From: UBA3263 sp964528425
Lineage (GTDB): Bacteria > Bacteroidota > Bacteroidia > Bacteroidales > Muribaculaceae
Direction of reading: 5' to 3'
NCBI GenBank assembly: GCA_964528425.1
Contig: CAZGTD010000015.1
Location: 1 to 45,160 of the forward strand
Length of the DNA: 45,160 bases
The position numbers were made by a program, and so were the translations under genes. The number at the start of each line of letters is the position of its first letter. The stretch's first letter is position 1. The notes under the pieces were generated by a model. It saw only the letters and a program-made list of their open reading frames with translations. It made no database searches and was not told the DNA's origin. Below are positions 1-7,439 of the stretch, one piece after another.

Positions 1-12
1 AAACGAAGCATT

Positions 13-291
13 ATGGCAAAAGAATCCATGAAAGCCCGCGAGGTTAAGCGCGCAAAGCTCGTTGCCAAGTATGCCGCCAAAAAGGCCGCTCTGAAAGCTG
101 CCGGCGACTACGAAAGCCTTCAGGCTCTGCAGCTCCTTCCGAAAAACGCCTCCTATATCCGCCTTCACAACCGCTGCTCCATCACCGGTCGTCCGAAAGG
201 ATATATGCGTCAGTTCGGCATTTCGCGTATCCAGTTCCGCGAAATGGCTTCGCAAGGTCTGATTCCCGGCGTGCGCAAAGCCTCCTGGTAA
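13..291 (+). CDS. rpsN: 30S ribosomal protein S14
   Basis: This is a 92-residue basic protein of the long, zinc-free S14 class. It has one cysteine (C55) and no pair of CxxC motifs, unlike the short zinc form. The C-terminal half is the conserved part, with the stretch CSITGRPKGY followed by QFGISRIQFREMA and an RKASW end. S14 binds 16S rRNA in the 30S head. It is the first complete gene of the window; rplE would be expected just upstream, outside it. There is no Shine-Dalgarno sequence, only an A-rich leader, as is usual in Bacteroidota. Confidence 0.97.
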   Translation: MAKESMKAREVKRAKLVAKYAAKKAALKAAGDYESLQALQLLPKNASYIRLHNRCSITGRPKGYMRQFGISRIQFREMASQGLIPGVRKASW

Positions 292-423
292 GCATCGCCG
301 TCCGGCCGGCGCCGGGTTTCAGACCCGGTGGCCGCTACCGGCCGATTATTATCCCTTTCACAAAAGAAAAAGTTAAATATTGTTCGGAACGAACCGAATC
401 AATTTAAACCCTTCAAAAAACAA

Positions 424-822
424 ATGACTGATCCCATAGCAGATTATCTGACAAGATTGAGGAACGCCATCAAAGCCAACCACCGCGTTGTTGAAATCCC
501 CGCCTCAAACTTGAAAAAAGAGATCACCAAGATTCTCTTCGAACAAGGCTATATTCTTAACTACAAGTTTATAGAGGGTGAAACCCCCTGCGGCACCATC
601 AAGATCGCTCTTAAATACGATCCGAAAGACAAGGTGAACGCCATCAAGTGTCTGAAACGCGTAAGCCGCCCCGGTCTGCGCCAGTACACCGGTTACAAGG
701 AAATGCCCCGCGTTCTCAACGGCCTGGGCATCGCAATCCTGTCGACCTCTAAAGGTGTTATGACCAACAAACAGGCCCTCGAAGAAAAAGTCGGTGGCGA
801 AGTTCTCTGCTACGTTTACTAA
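424..822 (+). CDS. rpsH: 30S ribosomal protein S8
   Basis: This 132-residue protein begins MTDPIADYLTRLRNA, the usual S8 N-terminus, and carries the signature STSKGVMT near its end. S8 binds the central domain of 16S rRNA. In E. coli it also represses the spc operon, but whether that happens here is not visible. The frame stays open upstream to an ATG at 328, but those 32 extra residues have no S8 counterpart and lie in the intergenic leader, so the ATG at 424, preceded by an A-rich stretch, was chosen. The 132-bp gap after rpsN is longer than most in this operon. Confidence 0.97.
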   Translation: MTDPIADYLTRLRNAIKANHRVVEIPASNLKKEITKILFEQGYILNYKFIEGETPCGTIKIALKYDPKDKVNAIKCLKRVSRPGLRQYTGYKEMPRVLNGLGIAILSTSKGVMTNKQALEEKVGGEVLCYVY

Positions 823-827
823 TCAAT

Positions 828-833
828 AGGAGG
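828..833 (+). promoter_or_regulatory. Strong Shine-Dalgarno sequence of rplF
   Basis: AGGAGG lies 8 nt before the rplF ATG at 842. None of the other ribosomal genes in the window has such a site. Bacteroidota ribosomes are known to hold their anti-Shine-Dalgarno tail in an occluded state, so a consensus site is exceptional and may serve control rather than routine initiation. Confidence 0.75.
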
Positions 834-841
834 AAATAGAA

Positions 842-1396
842 ATGTCACGTATAGGTAAAGCTCCCATTGCACTTCCCGCAGGTGTTAGCGTAAACGTTGC
901 CGGCAACGTAGTAACCGTTAAAGGCCCCAAAGGCGAACTCAAAGAAACCATCAACCCCGACCTGACCGTAACCGTTGAAGACGGTTCGATCCACGTTGGC
1001 CGTCCGACCGACGACCGCGAACACCGCGCCCAGCACGGCCTGGCCCGCGCCCTGATCCACAACATGGTCGAAGGCGTTTCCAACGGCTACAAGAAAGAAA
1101 TGGAACTCGTTGGTGTCGGCTATCGTGCCGCCGCCGAAGGCCAGGTTCTTGAACTGTCGCTTGGTTTCTCCCACGCAATCTTCATCAAGCTCCCTAAGGA
1201 AATCAAAGTTGAAGCCAAGAGCGAACGCAACAAAAACCCCCTGATTATCCTCGAAAGCGCCGACAAGCAGCTTCTGGGCCAGGTGTGTGCAAAAATCCGC
1301 TCTCTGCGCAAACCCGAACCCTACAAAGGCAAGGGCATCAAGTTCGTTGGCGAAGTTATCCGCCGCAAGTCAGGCAAATCTGCCGGCGCTAAGTAA
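842..1396 (+). CDS. rplF: 50S ribosomal protein L6
   Basis: This 184-residue protein starts MSRIGKAPIALPAGV, a standard L6 N-terminus, and has the two-fold repeated L6 fold. The C-terminal repeat contains the conserved stretch RKPEPYKGKGIKFVGEVIRRK, broken here only by the quoting limit on exact length. L6 binds 23S rRNA near the factor-binding site. The gene follows rpsH by 19 bp and precedes rplR by 51 bp. It is the only ribosomal gene here with a full AGGAGG Shine-Dalgarno sequence at the canonical distance. Confidence 0.97.
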   Translation: MSRIGKAPIALPAGVSVNVAGNVVTVKGPKGELKETINPDLTVTVEDGSIHVGRPTDDREHRAQHGLARALIHNMVEGVSNGYKKEMELVGVGYRAAAEGQVLELSLGFSHAIFIKLPKEIKVEAKSERNKNPLIILESADKQLLGQVCAKIRSLRKPEPYKGKGIKFVGEVIRRKSGKSAGAK

Positions 1397-1447
1397 TCGC
1401 CAGCGAGCATAACTCTATTCAATTAACCGATTAGATTCAAAGAAACT

Positions 1448-1789
1448 ATGATTTCCAAAATCGCAAGAAGAAATAAAATCAAGACGCGCATCCGCGGCAA
1501 AATCAGCGGAACCGCACAGCGTCCCCGTATGACCGTATTCCGCTCCAACAAGGGCATCTACGTTCAACTGATCGACGACCTGGCAGGCAAAACCCTCATC
1601 AGCGCATCGTCGAAAGGCCTCGAAGGTGGCACCAAAAGCGAAGTTGCAGCCAAAGTAGGCGCAGCAGTTGCTAAGAAAGCCCTGGAAGCCGGAATCACAA
1701 CCGTCGTTTTTGACCGTAACGGCTACCTGTTCCACGGTCGTGTTAAATCCCTGGCCGACGGCGCCCGCGAAGCCGGCCTCAAATTCTAA
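1448..1789 (+). CDS. rplR: 50S ribosomal protein L18
   Basis: This 113-residue protein has a basic N-terminus (MISKIARRNKIKTRIRGKI) and the conserved core RPRMTVFRSNKGIYVQLIDD. It ends with FDRNGYLFHGRVKSLADGAR, the classic L18 C-terminal signature. L18 carries 5S rRNA into the central protuberance together with L5. It lies in the usual spc order between rplF and rpsE. The length fits Bacteroidota L18, about 114 residues. No oddities were seen. Confidence 0.97.
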   Translation: MISKIARRNKIKTRIRGKISGTAQRPRMTVFRSNKGIYVQLIDDLAGKTLISASSKGLEGGTKSEVAAKVGAAVAKKALEAGITTVVFDRNGYLFHGRVKSLADGAREAGLKF

Positions 1790-1800
1790 TTTTCATGACC

Positions 1801-2322
1801 ATGGCTAACAATCAGAATCGCGTAAAATCCACCAACGACATCGAACTTCAGGATCGCCTCGTTGCCATTAACCGCGTTACCAAAGTAACCAAAGGCGGCC
1901 GCGCCTTTACTTTCGCTGCAATCGTAGTTGTTGGCGACGGCAAAGGCATCGTAGGCTGGGGCCTGGGTAAAGCAAACGAAGTTCAGGCAGCTATTGCCAA
2001 AGGCGTAGAATCCGCCAAAAAGAACCTCATCCGCGTTCCCGTTCACAAAGGCACCATACCTCACGAACAAGTTGCAAAATTCGGCGGCTCACGCATTATC
2101 CTCAAGCCCGCAAGCCACGGTACCGGCGTTAAGGCCGGTGGCGCTATGCGTGCGGTGCTCGAAAGCGTAGGCATCACCGACGTTCTTGCAAAGAGCAAAG
2201 GCTCTTCCAACCCCCACAACCTCGTAAAGGCCACCATCGCCGCCCTCGGCGAAATGCGTTCGCCCGCCCAGGTTGCCGCCGCCCGCGGCGTAGCGGTTGA
2301 AAAAGTCTTCAACGGTAAATAA
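1801..2322 (+). CDS. rpsE: 30S ribosomal protein S5
   Basis: This 173-residue protein has an N-terminal double-stranded-RNA-binding fold (GRAFTFAAIVVVGDGKG, then GWGLGKANE) and a C-terminal half with the conserved GTGVKAGGAMRAVLE. S5 acts in decoding fidelity and mRNA unwinding at the 30S entry site. Two ATG codons are possible, at 1795 and 1801. The second gives MANNQNRVKSTND, which matches the length and N-terminus expected from Bacteroidota S5, so it was preferred. The gene follows rplR by about 10 bp. Confidence 0.96.
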   Translation: MANNQNRVKSTNDIELQDRLVAINRVTKVTKGGRAFTFAAIVVVGDGKGIVGWGLGKANEVQAAIAKGVESAKKNLIRVPVHKGTIPHEQVAKFGGSRIILKPASHGTGVKAGGAMRAVLESVGITDVLAKSKGSSNPHNLVKATIAALGEMRSPAQVAAARGVAVEKVFNGK

Positions 2323-2345
2323 TTCCAAAGCGCTCAATCCCAACT

Positions 2346-2528
2346 ATGGCACAAATCAAAATTACCCAGATCAAGAGCCGCATCAACGCTCCCAAGGACC
2401 AGAAAGAGACCCTCGACGCTCTGGGTCTCCACAAAATGCACCACACCGTAGTTAAGGAAAACACTCCTTCTATCATGGGTATGGTCAAGAAAGTACACCA
2501 CCTGGTCAATGTTGAACCCGCTAACTAA
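2346..2528 (+). CDS. rpmD: 50S ribosomal protein L30
   Basis: This 60-residue protein is of the short bacterial L30 type. The N-terminal strand AQIKITQIKSRI is followed by the helix LDALGLHKMHHTVVKEN and the end MVKKVHHLVNVE. It binds 23S rRNA domain II and 5S rRNA surroundings. It sits between rpsE and rplO, as in other bacteria that keep L30. Confidence 0.96.
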   Translation: MAQIKITQIKSRINAPKDQKETLDALGLHKMHHTVVKENTPSIMGMVKKVHHLVNVEPAN

Positions 2529-2540
2529 TCTTAAAAACAA

Positions 2541-2990
2541 ATGGAACTCAGCAATCTGAAGCCCGCAGTAGGCTCCACCAAAAATAAGACCCGCAAAGGT
2601 CGCGGCCCGGGCTCGGGCAAAGGCGGCACATCTACCCGCGGTCACAAAGGCGCCAAATCTCGCTCCGGCTATTCACGCAAAATCGGCTTCGAAGGCGGCC
2701 AGATGCCTCTTCAGCGCCGTTTGCCCAAGTTTGGCTTCAACAGCCTTAACCGCGTAGCCTATAAGGCCATCAACCTTGCCGACATCGAAACCCTGGCAAC
2801 CGCTAAAGCAATCGACGAAATCACCCCCGAAGTTCTTGCCGCAAACGGCCTCATGGCTAAAGGCGAACTCGTTAAGATTCTCGCCAAGGGCGCGCTGACT
2901 AAAAAAGTCAACGTTACTGCCAACGCTTTCTCGGCTGCTGCAAAAGCTGCTATCGAAGCCGCCGGCGGCCAGGCCGTAGAGCTCAAATAA
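2541..2990 (+). CDS. rplO: 50S ribosomal protein L15
   Basis: This 149-residue protein has the extended, glycine- and arginine-rich L15 N-terminus (KGRGPGSGKGGTSTRGHKG), which threads through the 23S rRNA. A globular C-terminal domain ends in AAIEAAGGQAVELK. L15 is a late-assembly 50S protein. It starts 12 bp after rpmD and is followed by secY, the canonical order that couples ribosome and translocon synthesis. Confidence 0.97.
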   Translation: MELSNLKPAVGSTKNKTRKGRGPGSGKGGTSTRGHKGAKSRSGYSRKIGFEGGQMPLQRRLPKFGFNSLNRVAYKAINLADIETLATAKAIDEITPEVLAANGLMAKGELVKILAKGALTKKVNVTANAFSAAAKAAIEAAGGQAVELK

Positions 2991-3017
2991 TCCCTCCTTC
3001 ACTTTTCCAATTCCCCA

Positions 3018-4379
3018 ATGAGATTCTTTCAAACACTCAAAAACATCTGGACCATTGAGGAACTGCGCCAGCGCATCCTCGTAACAGTCCTGTTGGTACT
3101 CATCTACCGACTCGGCTGTTACGTAGTGCTGCCCGGCATCAACCCCGAACACCTGATTGCTCTCGAACGCTTCAGCGACTCATCGGGCCTTATGCAGCTC
3201 CTCAACATGTTCTCGGGCGGCGCATTCTCCAATGCCTCCATCTTCGCCCTGGGTATCATGCCCTACATTACTGCATCCATCGTGATTCAGCTGCTCGGCA
3301 TGGTTCTTCCCTCCTTCCAGAAGATGCAGCGCGAAGGCGAAAGCGGCCACCAGAAACTGACGCAGTATACCCGCTACCTCACCGTAGTTATTCTCTGCGT
3401 CCAGGGTCCTGCCTATCTGCTCAACCTCCAGCACCAGCTCAATGCAGCCGCTTCGCAAACCGGCGCTATGATCTCAATGGGCGTCTGGACTATCGTTTAT
3501 CTGACGATTATACTCGCTGCCGGCTCAATGTTTATCATGTGGCTGGGCGAACGTATAACCGACCGCGGCATCGGCAACGGTATCTCCTTTATCATCCTCG
3601 TCGGCATCATTGCCCGCCTGCCCCACGCCCTTCTCTACGAAGTGCAGGCCCGTATGCCCGGAACTACTTCCGGCCAGGGCGGTCTGGTGATGTTCATCGT
3701 GGAACTCGTTGTGCTCTTCGCCGTAACCTGCGGTGCAGTGCTCCTGGTTCAGGGAACCCGCAAAGTGCCCGTGCAGTATGCCAAGCGCATCGTCGGCAAC
3801 CGTCAGTATGGCGGTGCCCGTCAGTACATTCCCCTGAAGGTGAACGCTGCCGGCGTAATGCCCATCATCTTTGCCCAGGCAATCATGTTCATTCCGCTGA
3901 CCCTTTCGGGCTTCAGCGCCAATGGCAGCGGCCACGGTTTCTTCGCAACCTTCTCCGATGTTAACGGATTCTGGTACAACTTCGTTTACTTCATCCTGAT
4001 CGTTGCGTTTACCTATTTCTACACCGCCATTACCGTCAACCCCACGCGTATTGCCGAAAACCTCAAGTCAAACAACGGCTTCATTCCCGGCATCAAGCCC
4101 GGTAAGAACACCGTTGAATATCTCGACTCGGTAATGTCGCGCATCACCCTCCCCGGCTCTATCTTCCTGGGCATCGTTGCCGTTCTGCCGGCATTTGCCC
4201 GCCTTTTTGGTGTTAGCGCCAACTTCGCTCAGTTCTTCGGCGGCACATCGCTGCTGATTCTCGTGGGCGTTGTGCTCGACACCCTTACCCAGATTGAGTC
4301 GCACCTGATGATGCACCACTACGACGGTCTGATGAAAGACGGCAAAATCAAAGGCCGCACAACCGGCTCAGCCTATTAA
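3018..4379 (+). CDS. secY: Protein translocase subunit SecY
   Basis: This 453-residue integral membrane protein has about ten hydrophobic segments. The plug/TM2 region MLNMFSGGAFSNASIFALGI and the TM10 end RTTGSAY region are both SecY-like. It forms the channel of the SecYEG translocon and moves unfolded proteins across, or into, the inner membrane. The start MRFFQTLKNIWTIEELRQRI is the usual amphipathic SecY N-terminus. The length is normal for Bacteroidota. It follows rplO by 27 bp and precedes map by 40 bp. Confidence 0.97.
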   Translation: MRFFQTLKNIWTIEELRQRILVTVLLVLIYRLGCYVVLPGINPEHLIALERFSDSSGLMQLLNMFSGGAFSNASIFALGIMPYITASIVIQLLGMVLPSFQKMQREGESGHQKLTQYTRYLTVVILCVQGPAYLLNLQHQLNAAASQTGAMISMGVWTIVYLTIILAAGSMFIMWLGERITDRGIGNGISFIILVGIIARLPHALLYEVQARMPGTTSGQGGLVMFIVELVVLFAVTCGAVLLVQGTRKVPVQYAKRIVGNRQYGGARQYIPLKVNAAGVMPIIFAQAIMFIPLTLSGFSANGSGHGFFATFSDVNGFWYNFVYFILIVAFTYFYTAITVNPTRIAENLKSNNGFIPGIKPGKNTVEYLDSVMSRITLPGSIFLGIVAVLPAFARLFGVSANFAQFFGGTSLLILVGVVLDTLTQIESHLMMHHYDGLMKDGKIKGRTTGSAY

Positions 4380-4419
4380 ACCCCGTCTTGAACACTTCTA
4401 AGCGTTACTTGCTGACTGA

Positions 4420-5202
4420 ATGATTTATCTCAAAACAGCAGACGAACTCCTGAAGATGCAAGAAGCAGCCACCTTGGTGAGCCGCACACTTGGCGAAGTT
4501 GCCAAGTGGGTGGCTCCCGGTGTGACTACCGCGCGCCTCGATGCCATTGCCCGCGAATTTATGCTCGACAATGGAGGCCGCCCGGCTTGTCTGGGCTACC
4601 ACGGTTTTCCGGGTACACTGTGTATTGAAGTCAACGACACGGTTGTTCACGGTTTCCCGTCGGACTACGCTCTGCGCGACGGCGACATCGTCGGCATCGA
4701 TACCGTTGCCGAACTCAATGGCTTCAATGGTGATTCGGCCTATACGTTTGCAGTAGGCGAAGTTGATCCGAAGATTCTCCAATTCTTGCGCGACACTAAA
4801 GAATCGCTTGCCCGCGGCATAGCCGAGGCCAAAGCCGGTGCCCGCATCGGCAACATATCGAACGCCATTCAGAGTTTTTGTGAACGCAAAGGCTACTCAG
4901 TGGTTCGCGACTACACCGGCCACGGTATCGGTCGCTCCATGCACGAAGACCCCGAAGTGCCCAACTTCGGCCGTCGCGGCATCGGCCCTGTCCTTAAGCC
5001 CGGCATGTGTATCTGCATCGAGCCGATGGTCAATATGGGCAGCAAAAACGTAGTAATCTACTCCGACGGCTGGACCAGTAAGACCAAAGACCACAAACCG
5101 TCGGCCCACTACGAGCACACCCTTGCAATTCTCGAAAACGAAACCCGCGTGCTGACAACTTTCGACTATATAAAGGAAGCGCTCGGCGACCGGTTTATTT
5201 AA
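4420..5202 (+). CDS. map: Type I methionine aminopeptidase
   Basis: This 260-residue enzyme removes the initiator methionine from nascent proteins. The metal-binding pita-bread fold residues are all visible: His in YHGFPG, Asp in GIDTVAE and GDSAYTF, His in GHGIGRSMHED, Glu in CIEPMV, and Glu in HYEHTLAI. The length is typical of the compact class Ia form with no N-terminal extension. It lies between secY and infA, as in many bacteria. Confidence 0.97.
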   Translation: MIYLKTADELLKMQEAATLVSRTLGEVAKWVAPGVTTARLDAIAREFMLDNGGRPACLGYHGFPGTLCIEVNDTVVHGFPSDYALRDGDIVGIDTVAELNGFNGDSAYTFAVGEVDPKILQFLRDTKESLARGIAEAKAGARIGNISNAIQSFCERKGYSVVRDYTGHGIGRSMHEDPEVPNFGRRGIGPVLKPGMCICIEPMVNMGSKNVVIYSDGWTSKTKDHKPSAHYEHTLAILENETRVLTTFDYIKEALGDRFI

Positions 5203-5231
5203 ATCATTCATCAGTCACAAACCAATATTCT

Positions 5232-5450
5232 ATGGCCAAACAATCAGCTATTGAACTCGACGGAACCATTGTTGAAGCCCTGAGCAACGCCATGTTTCGC
5301 GTCGAACTTGAAAGCGGACACGAAATTATTGCCCACATTTCCGGAAAAATGCGCATGCACTACATAAAAATTCTTCCGGGCGATAAGGTAAGGGTTGAAA
5401 TGAGCCCCTACGACCTCACGAAGGGTCGCATCGCGTTCCGCTATAAATAA
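5232..5450 (+). CDS. infA: Translation initiation factor IF-1
   Basis: This 72-residue single OB-fold protein has the conserved segments MAKQSAIELDGTIVEAL, MFRVELESGHEIIAHISGKM and RVEMSPYDLTKGRIAFRYK. IF-1 sits in the 30S A site and works with IF-2 and IF-3 during initiation. The length is the standard 72 residues. The gene lies between map and rpmJ, the usual placement in Bacteroidota. Confidence 0.97.
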   Translation: MAKQSAIELDGTIVEALSNAMFRVELESGHEIIAHISGKMRMHYIKILPGDKVRVEMSPYDLTKGRIAFRYK

Positions 5451-5499
5451 CGCTAAATCTGCAACTTAACAACTCACTCACCAATCAATTTCTACTCAA

Positions 5500-5616
5500 A
5501 TGAAAGTTAAAGCATCCATCAAGAAGCGCACCGCCGACTCCAAAATCGTACGCCGCAAAGGTCGCCTCTATGTAATCAACAAAAAAAATCCTAAGTACAA
5601 ACTTCGTCAAGGTTAA
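5500..5616 (+). CDS. rpmJ: 50S ribosomal protein L36, zinc-free form
   Basis: This 38-residue protein starts MKVKASIKKRTADSKIVRRK and ends NPKYKLRQG. The four zinc ligands of classical L36 (Cys11, Cys14, Cys27, His33) are replaced by Thr, Ser, Asn and Tyr, so this is the zinc-independent (C-minus) form usual in Bacteroidota. It binds 23S rRNA. The gene is too short for many gene finders. It lies 49 bp after infA, and its stop codon is 11 bp before the -7 box of the rpsM promoter. Confidence 0.95.
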   Translation: MKVKASIKKRTADSKIVRRKGRLYVINKKNPKYKLRQG

Positions 5617-5627
5617 AAAATTTTTTG

Positions 5628-5635
5628 TAACTTTG
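5628..5635 (+). promoter_or_regulatory. Bacteroidota promoter -7 box for the rpsM operon
   Basis: TAACTTTG is an exact TAnnTTTG -7 box, 33 bp before the rpsM ATG, directly after the rpmJ stop in an A/T-rich stretch. No clean TTTG is present at the -33 spacing. It probably gives the alpha operon (rpsM to rplQ) its own transcript besides read-through from spc. Confidence 0.65.
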
Positions 5636-5667
5636 CACAAAATTTTCTGACAAACTTATAAAATTAT

Positions 5668-6048
5668 ATGGCAGTAAGAATCGTGGGAGTTGACCTCCCC
5701 CAAAACAAAAGAGGTGAAATATCCTTGACCTACATCTACGGCATCGGCCGTAGCGCCGCACTCACCATCCTGGAAAAGGCCGGTGTTGACGGTGCAATCA
5801 AAGTACAGGACTGGACCGACGAACAGGCAGCCAAAGTTCGCGAAGTAATCCAGAACGAATACAAAGTTGAAGGCGACCTCCGCTCCGAAATTCAACTCAA
5901 CATCAAGCGACTGATGGACATTGGTTGCTATCGCGGTATCCGCCACCGCAACGGCCTCCCCGTTCGCGGCCAGAGCACCAAGAATAATGCCCGCACCCGC
6001 AAAGGTCGCAAAAAGACCGTTGCAAACAAGAAGAAAGCAACCAAGTAA
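5668..6048 (+). CDS. rpsM: 30S ribosomal protein S13
   Basis: This 126-residue protein begins MAVRIVGVDLPQNKRGEISL and includes the helix-two-turn-helix core (YIYGIGRSAALTILEKAGV). The C-terminal tail RGQSTKNNARTRKGRKKT contacts the P-site tRNA. S13 bridges the 30S head to the 50S subunit. It opens the alpha operon here and has its own -7 box upstream. Confidence 0.97.
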   Translation: MAVRIVGVDLPQNKRGEISLTYIYGIGRSAALTILEKAGVDGAIKVQDWTDEQAAKVREVIQNEYKVEGDLRSEIQLNIKRLMDIGCYRGIRHRNGLPVRGQSTKNNARTRKGRKKTVANKKKATK

Positions 6049-6074
6049 TCACATAAACCATTTATCATTCAGAT

Positions 6075-6464
6075 ATGGCAAAGAAAGCAGTCGCAGCCAA
6101 GAAGCGCAACGTCAAGGTTGGCGCCGAAGGCCAACTCCACGTCCACAGCTCGTTCAACAACATTATCGTTTGTCTGGCCAACGCCGAAGGTCAAGTGATC
6201 TCCTGGTCCAGCGCCGGCAAAATGGGCTTCCGTGGCTCCAAAAAGAATACTCCCTATGCTGCTCAGATGGCAGCTCAGGACTGCGCCAAGGTCGCTTTCG
6301 ACCTCGGCCTCCGCAAAGTGAAAGCATACGTGAAGGGTCCCGGCAACGGCCGTGAATCCGCAATCCGCACCGTTCATGGCGCCGGCATTGAAGTAACCGA
6401 AATTCTCGACGTTACTCCGCTGCCCCACAACGGTTGCCGTCCTCCGAAGCGTCGCCGCGTATAA
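6075..6464 (+). CDS. rpsK: 30S ribosomal protein S11
   Basis: This 129-residue protein has the conserved core HVHSSFNNIIVCLAN, the glycine-rich KGPGNGRESAIR segment and the universally conserved basic tail PLPHNGCRPPKRRRV. S11 sits on the 30S platform at the exit site and near the mRNA Shine-Dalgarno helix. It lies 26 bp after rpsM. A long 346-bp gap separates it from rpsD, unlike the tight spacing elsewhere in the operon. Confidence 0.97.
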   Translation: MAKKAVAAKKRNVKVGAEGQLHVHSSFNNIIVCLANAEGQVISWSSAGKMGFRGSKKNTPYAAQMAAQDCAKVAFDLGLRKVKAYVKGPGNGRESAIRTVHGAGIEVTEILDVTPLPHNGCRPPKRRRV

Positions 6465-6810
6465 TCTGGCGTCGCTCCGGCCTAACCCTCCCTTCATTCC
6501 CCGGCGGGGGAATGAGTTCCGGCTCCTTTGAGCGAGTCGCGACACTCAGAAACGAACCCACCCACTGCCCAAAGCGGGTCACCAGCCTTTGAGAATTTAA
6601 AATTTGACCGTTAACAGATGACAACACACTTTCCCTCTCAACGGTCGCGGCTGACTCATCGGCTACCGGCCCCCACCGCACCGGTCGGCAATGGTCCGAC
6701 TCCGGCCCGCGGCGCCGTTTCTGTCTCCGCCTCCCCAAAACGAACCGAACCCGTTGGCCCCGCCATCTTATAAACCAAATTACTTTAAAACTTCACTTTC
6801 TAACAAACAA
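6465..6810 (+). promoter_or_regulatory. Structured 346-nt non-coding region before rpsD (candidate S4 leader)
   Basis: This is the longest gap in the ribosomal cluster. It holds several stem-loops. CATTCCCC (6495-6502) pairs with GGGGAATG (6507-6514) round a 4-nt loop. GACCGTT (6606-6612) pairs with AACGGTC (6640-6646). GTCGG (6684-6688) pairs with CCGAC (6696-6700). The last ~35 nt are A/T-rich and unstructured. An open frame from 6691 runs into rpsD but has no S4-like sequence before 6811. Autogenous control by S4 is known in several phyla, and S4 leader candidates have been proposed in Bacteroidia as I recall, so a leader RNA is the likely content. No promoter was recognised inside it. Confidence 0.5.
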
Positions 6811-7416
6811 ATGGCAAGATATACCGGTCCTAAGACCAAAATCGCCCGCAAATTCGGTGAAGCCATCTTTGGCCCCGACAAAGTTCTTGAAAGAAGAAAC
6901 TTCCCTCCCGGCCAGCATGGCCAGAACCGTCGCCGCAAAACTTCGGAATATGGCACTCAGCTGCGCGAAAAGCAGAAAGCCAAATATACCTACGGCGTTT
7001 TGGAACGTCAGTTCCGCAATCTCTTCGAAAAGGCTGAACGCACCAAAGGCATCACCGGTGAAGTTCTGCTTCAGCTTCTCGAAAGCCGCCTCGACAACGT
7101 TGTTTACCGTCTTGGCATCGCTCCTACCCGCGCCGCAGCCCGCCAGCTGGTCCTGCACCGCCACATTGTTGTTAACGGCAAAGTTGTTAACATCCCCTCT
7201 TACCATGTAGAACCCGGCACAGTTGTCGGCGTTCGCGAAAAGAGCAAATCGCTGGAAGTTATCGCCGATAACCTCGCCGGTTTCAACCACGCCAAATATC
7301 CCTGGATCGAATGGGACGAAGCCACCAAGAGCGGCAAGTTCCTCCACACTCCCGATCGCGCCGATATTCCTGAAAACATCAAGGAACAGCTCATCGTCGA
7401 ACTCTATTCTAAGTAA
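6811..7416 (+). CDS. rpsD: 30S ribosomal protein S4
   Basis: This 201-residue protein starts MARYTGPKTKIARKFGEAIF, the standard S4 N-terminus, and contains the S4 RNA-binding domain around residues 90-150 (LESRLDNVVYRLGIA, then RQLVLHRHIVVNGK). S4 nucleates 30S assembly and in several phyla represses its own operon. The frame extends upstream to 6691, but the extra 40 residues are proline-rich leader translation, so the ATG at 6811 after AACAAACAA was chosen. Confidence 0.97.
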   Translation: MARYTGPKTKIARKFGEAIFGPDKVLERRNFPPGQHGQNRRRKTSEYGTQLREKQKAKYTYGVLERQFRNLFEKAERTKGITGEVLLQLLESRLDNVVYRLGIAPTRAAARQLVLHRHIVVNGKVVNIPSYHVEPGTVVGVREKSKSLEVIADNLAGFNHAKYPWIEWDEATKSGKFLHTPDRADIPENIKEQLIVELYSK

Positions 7417-7439
7417 ACCGTTAATATCTACCCAGTCCT

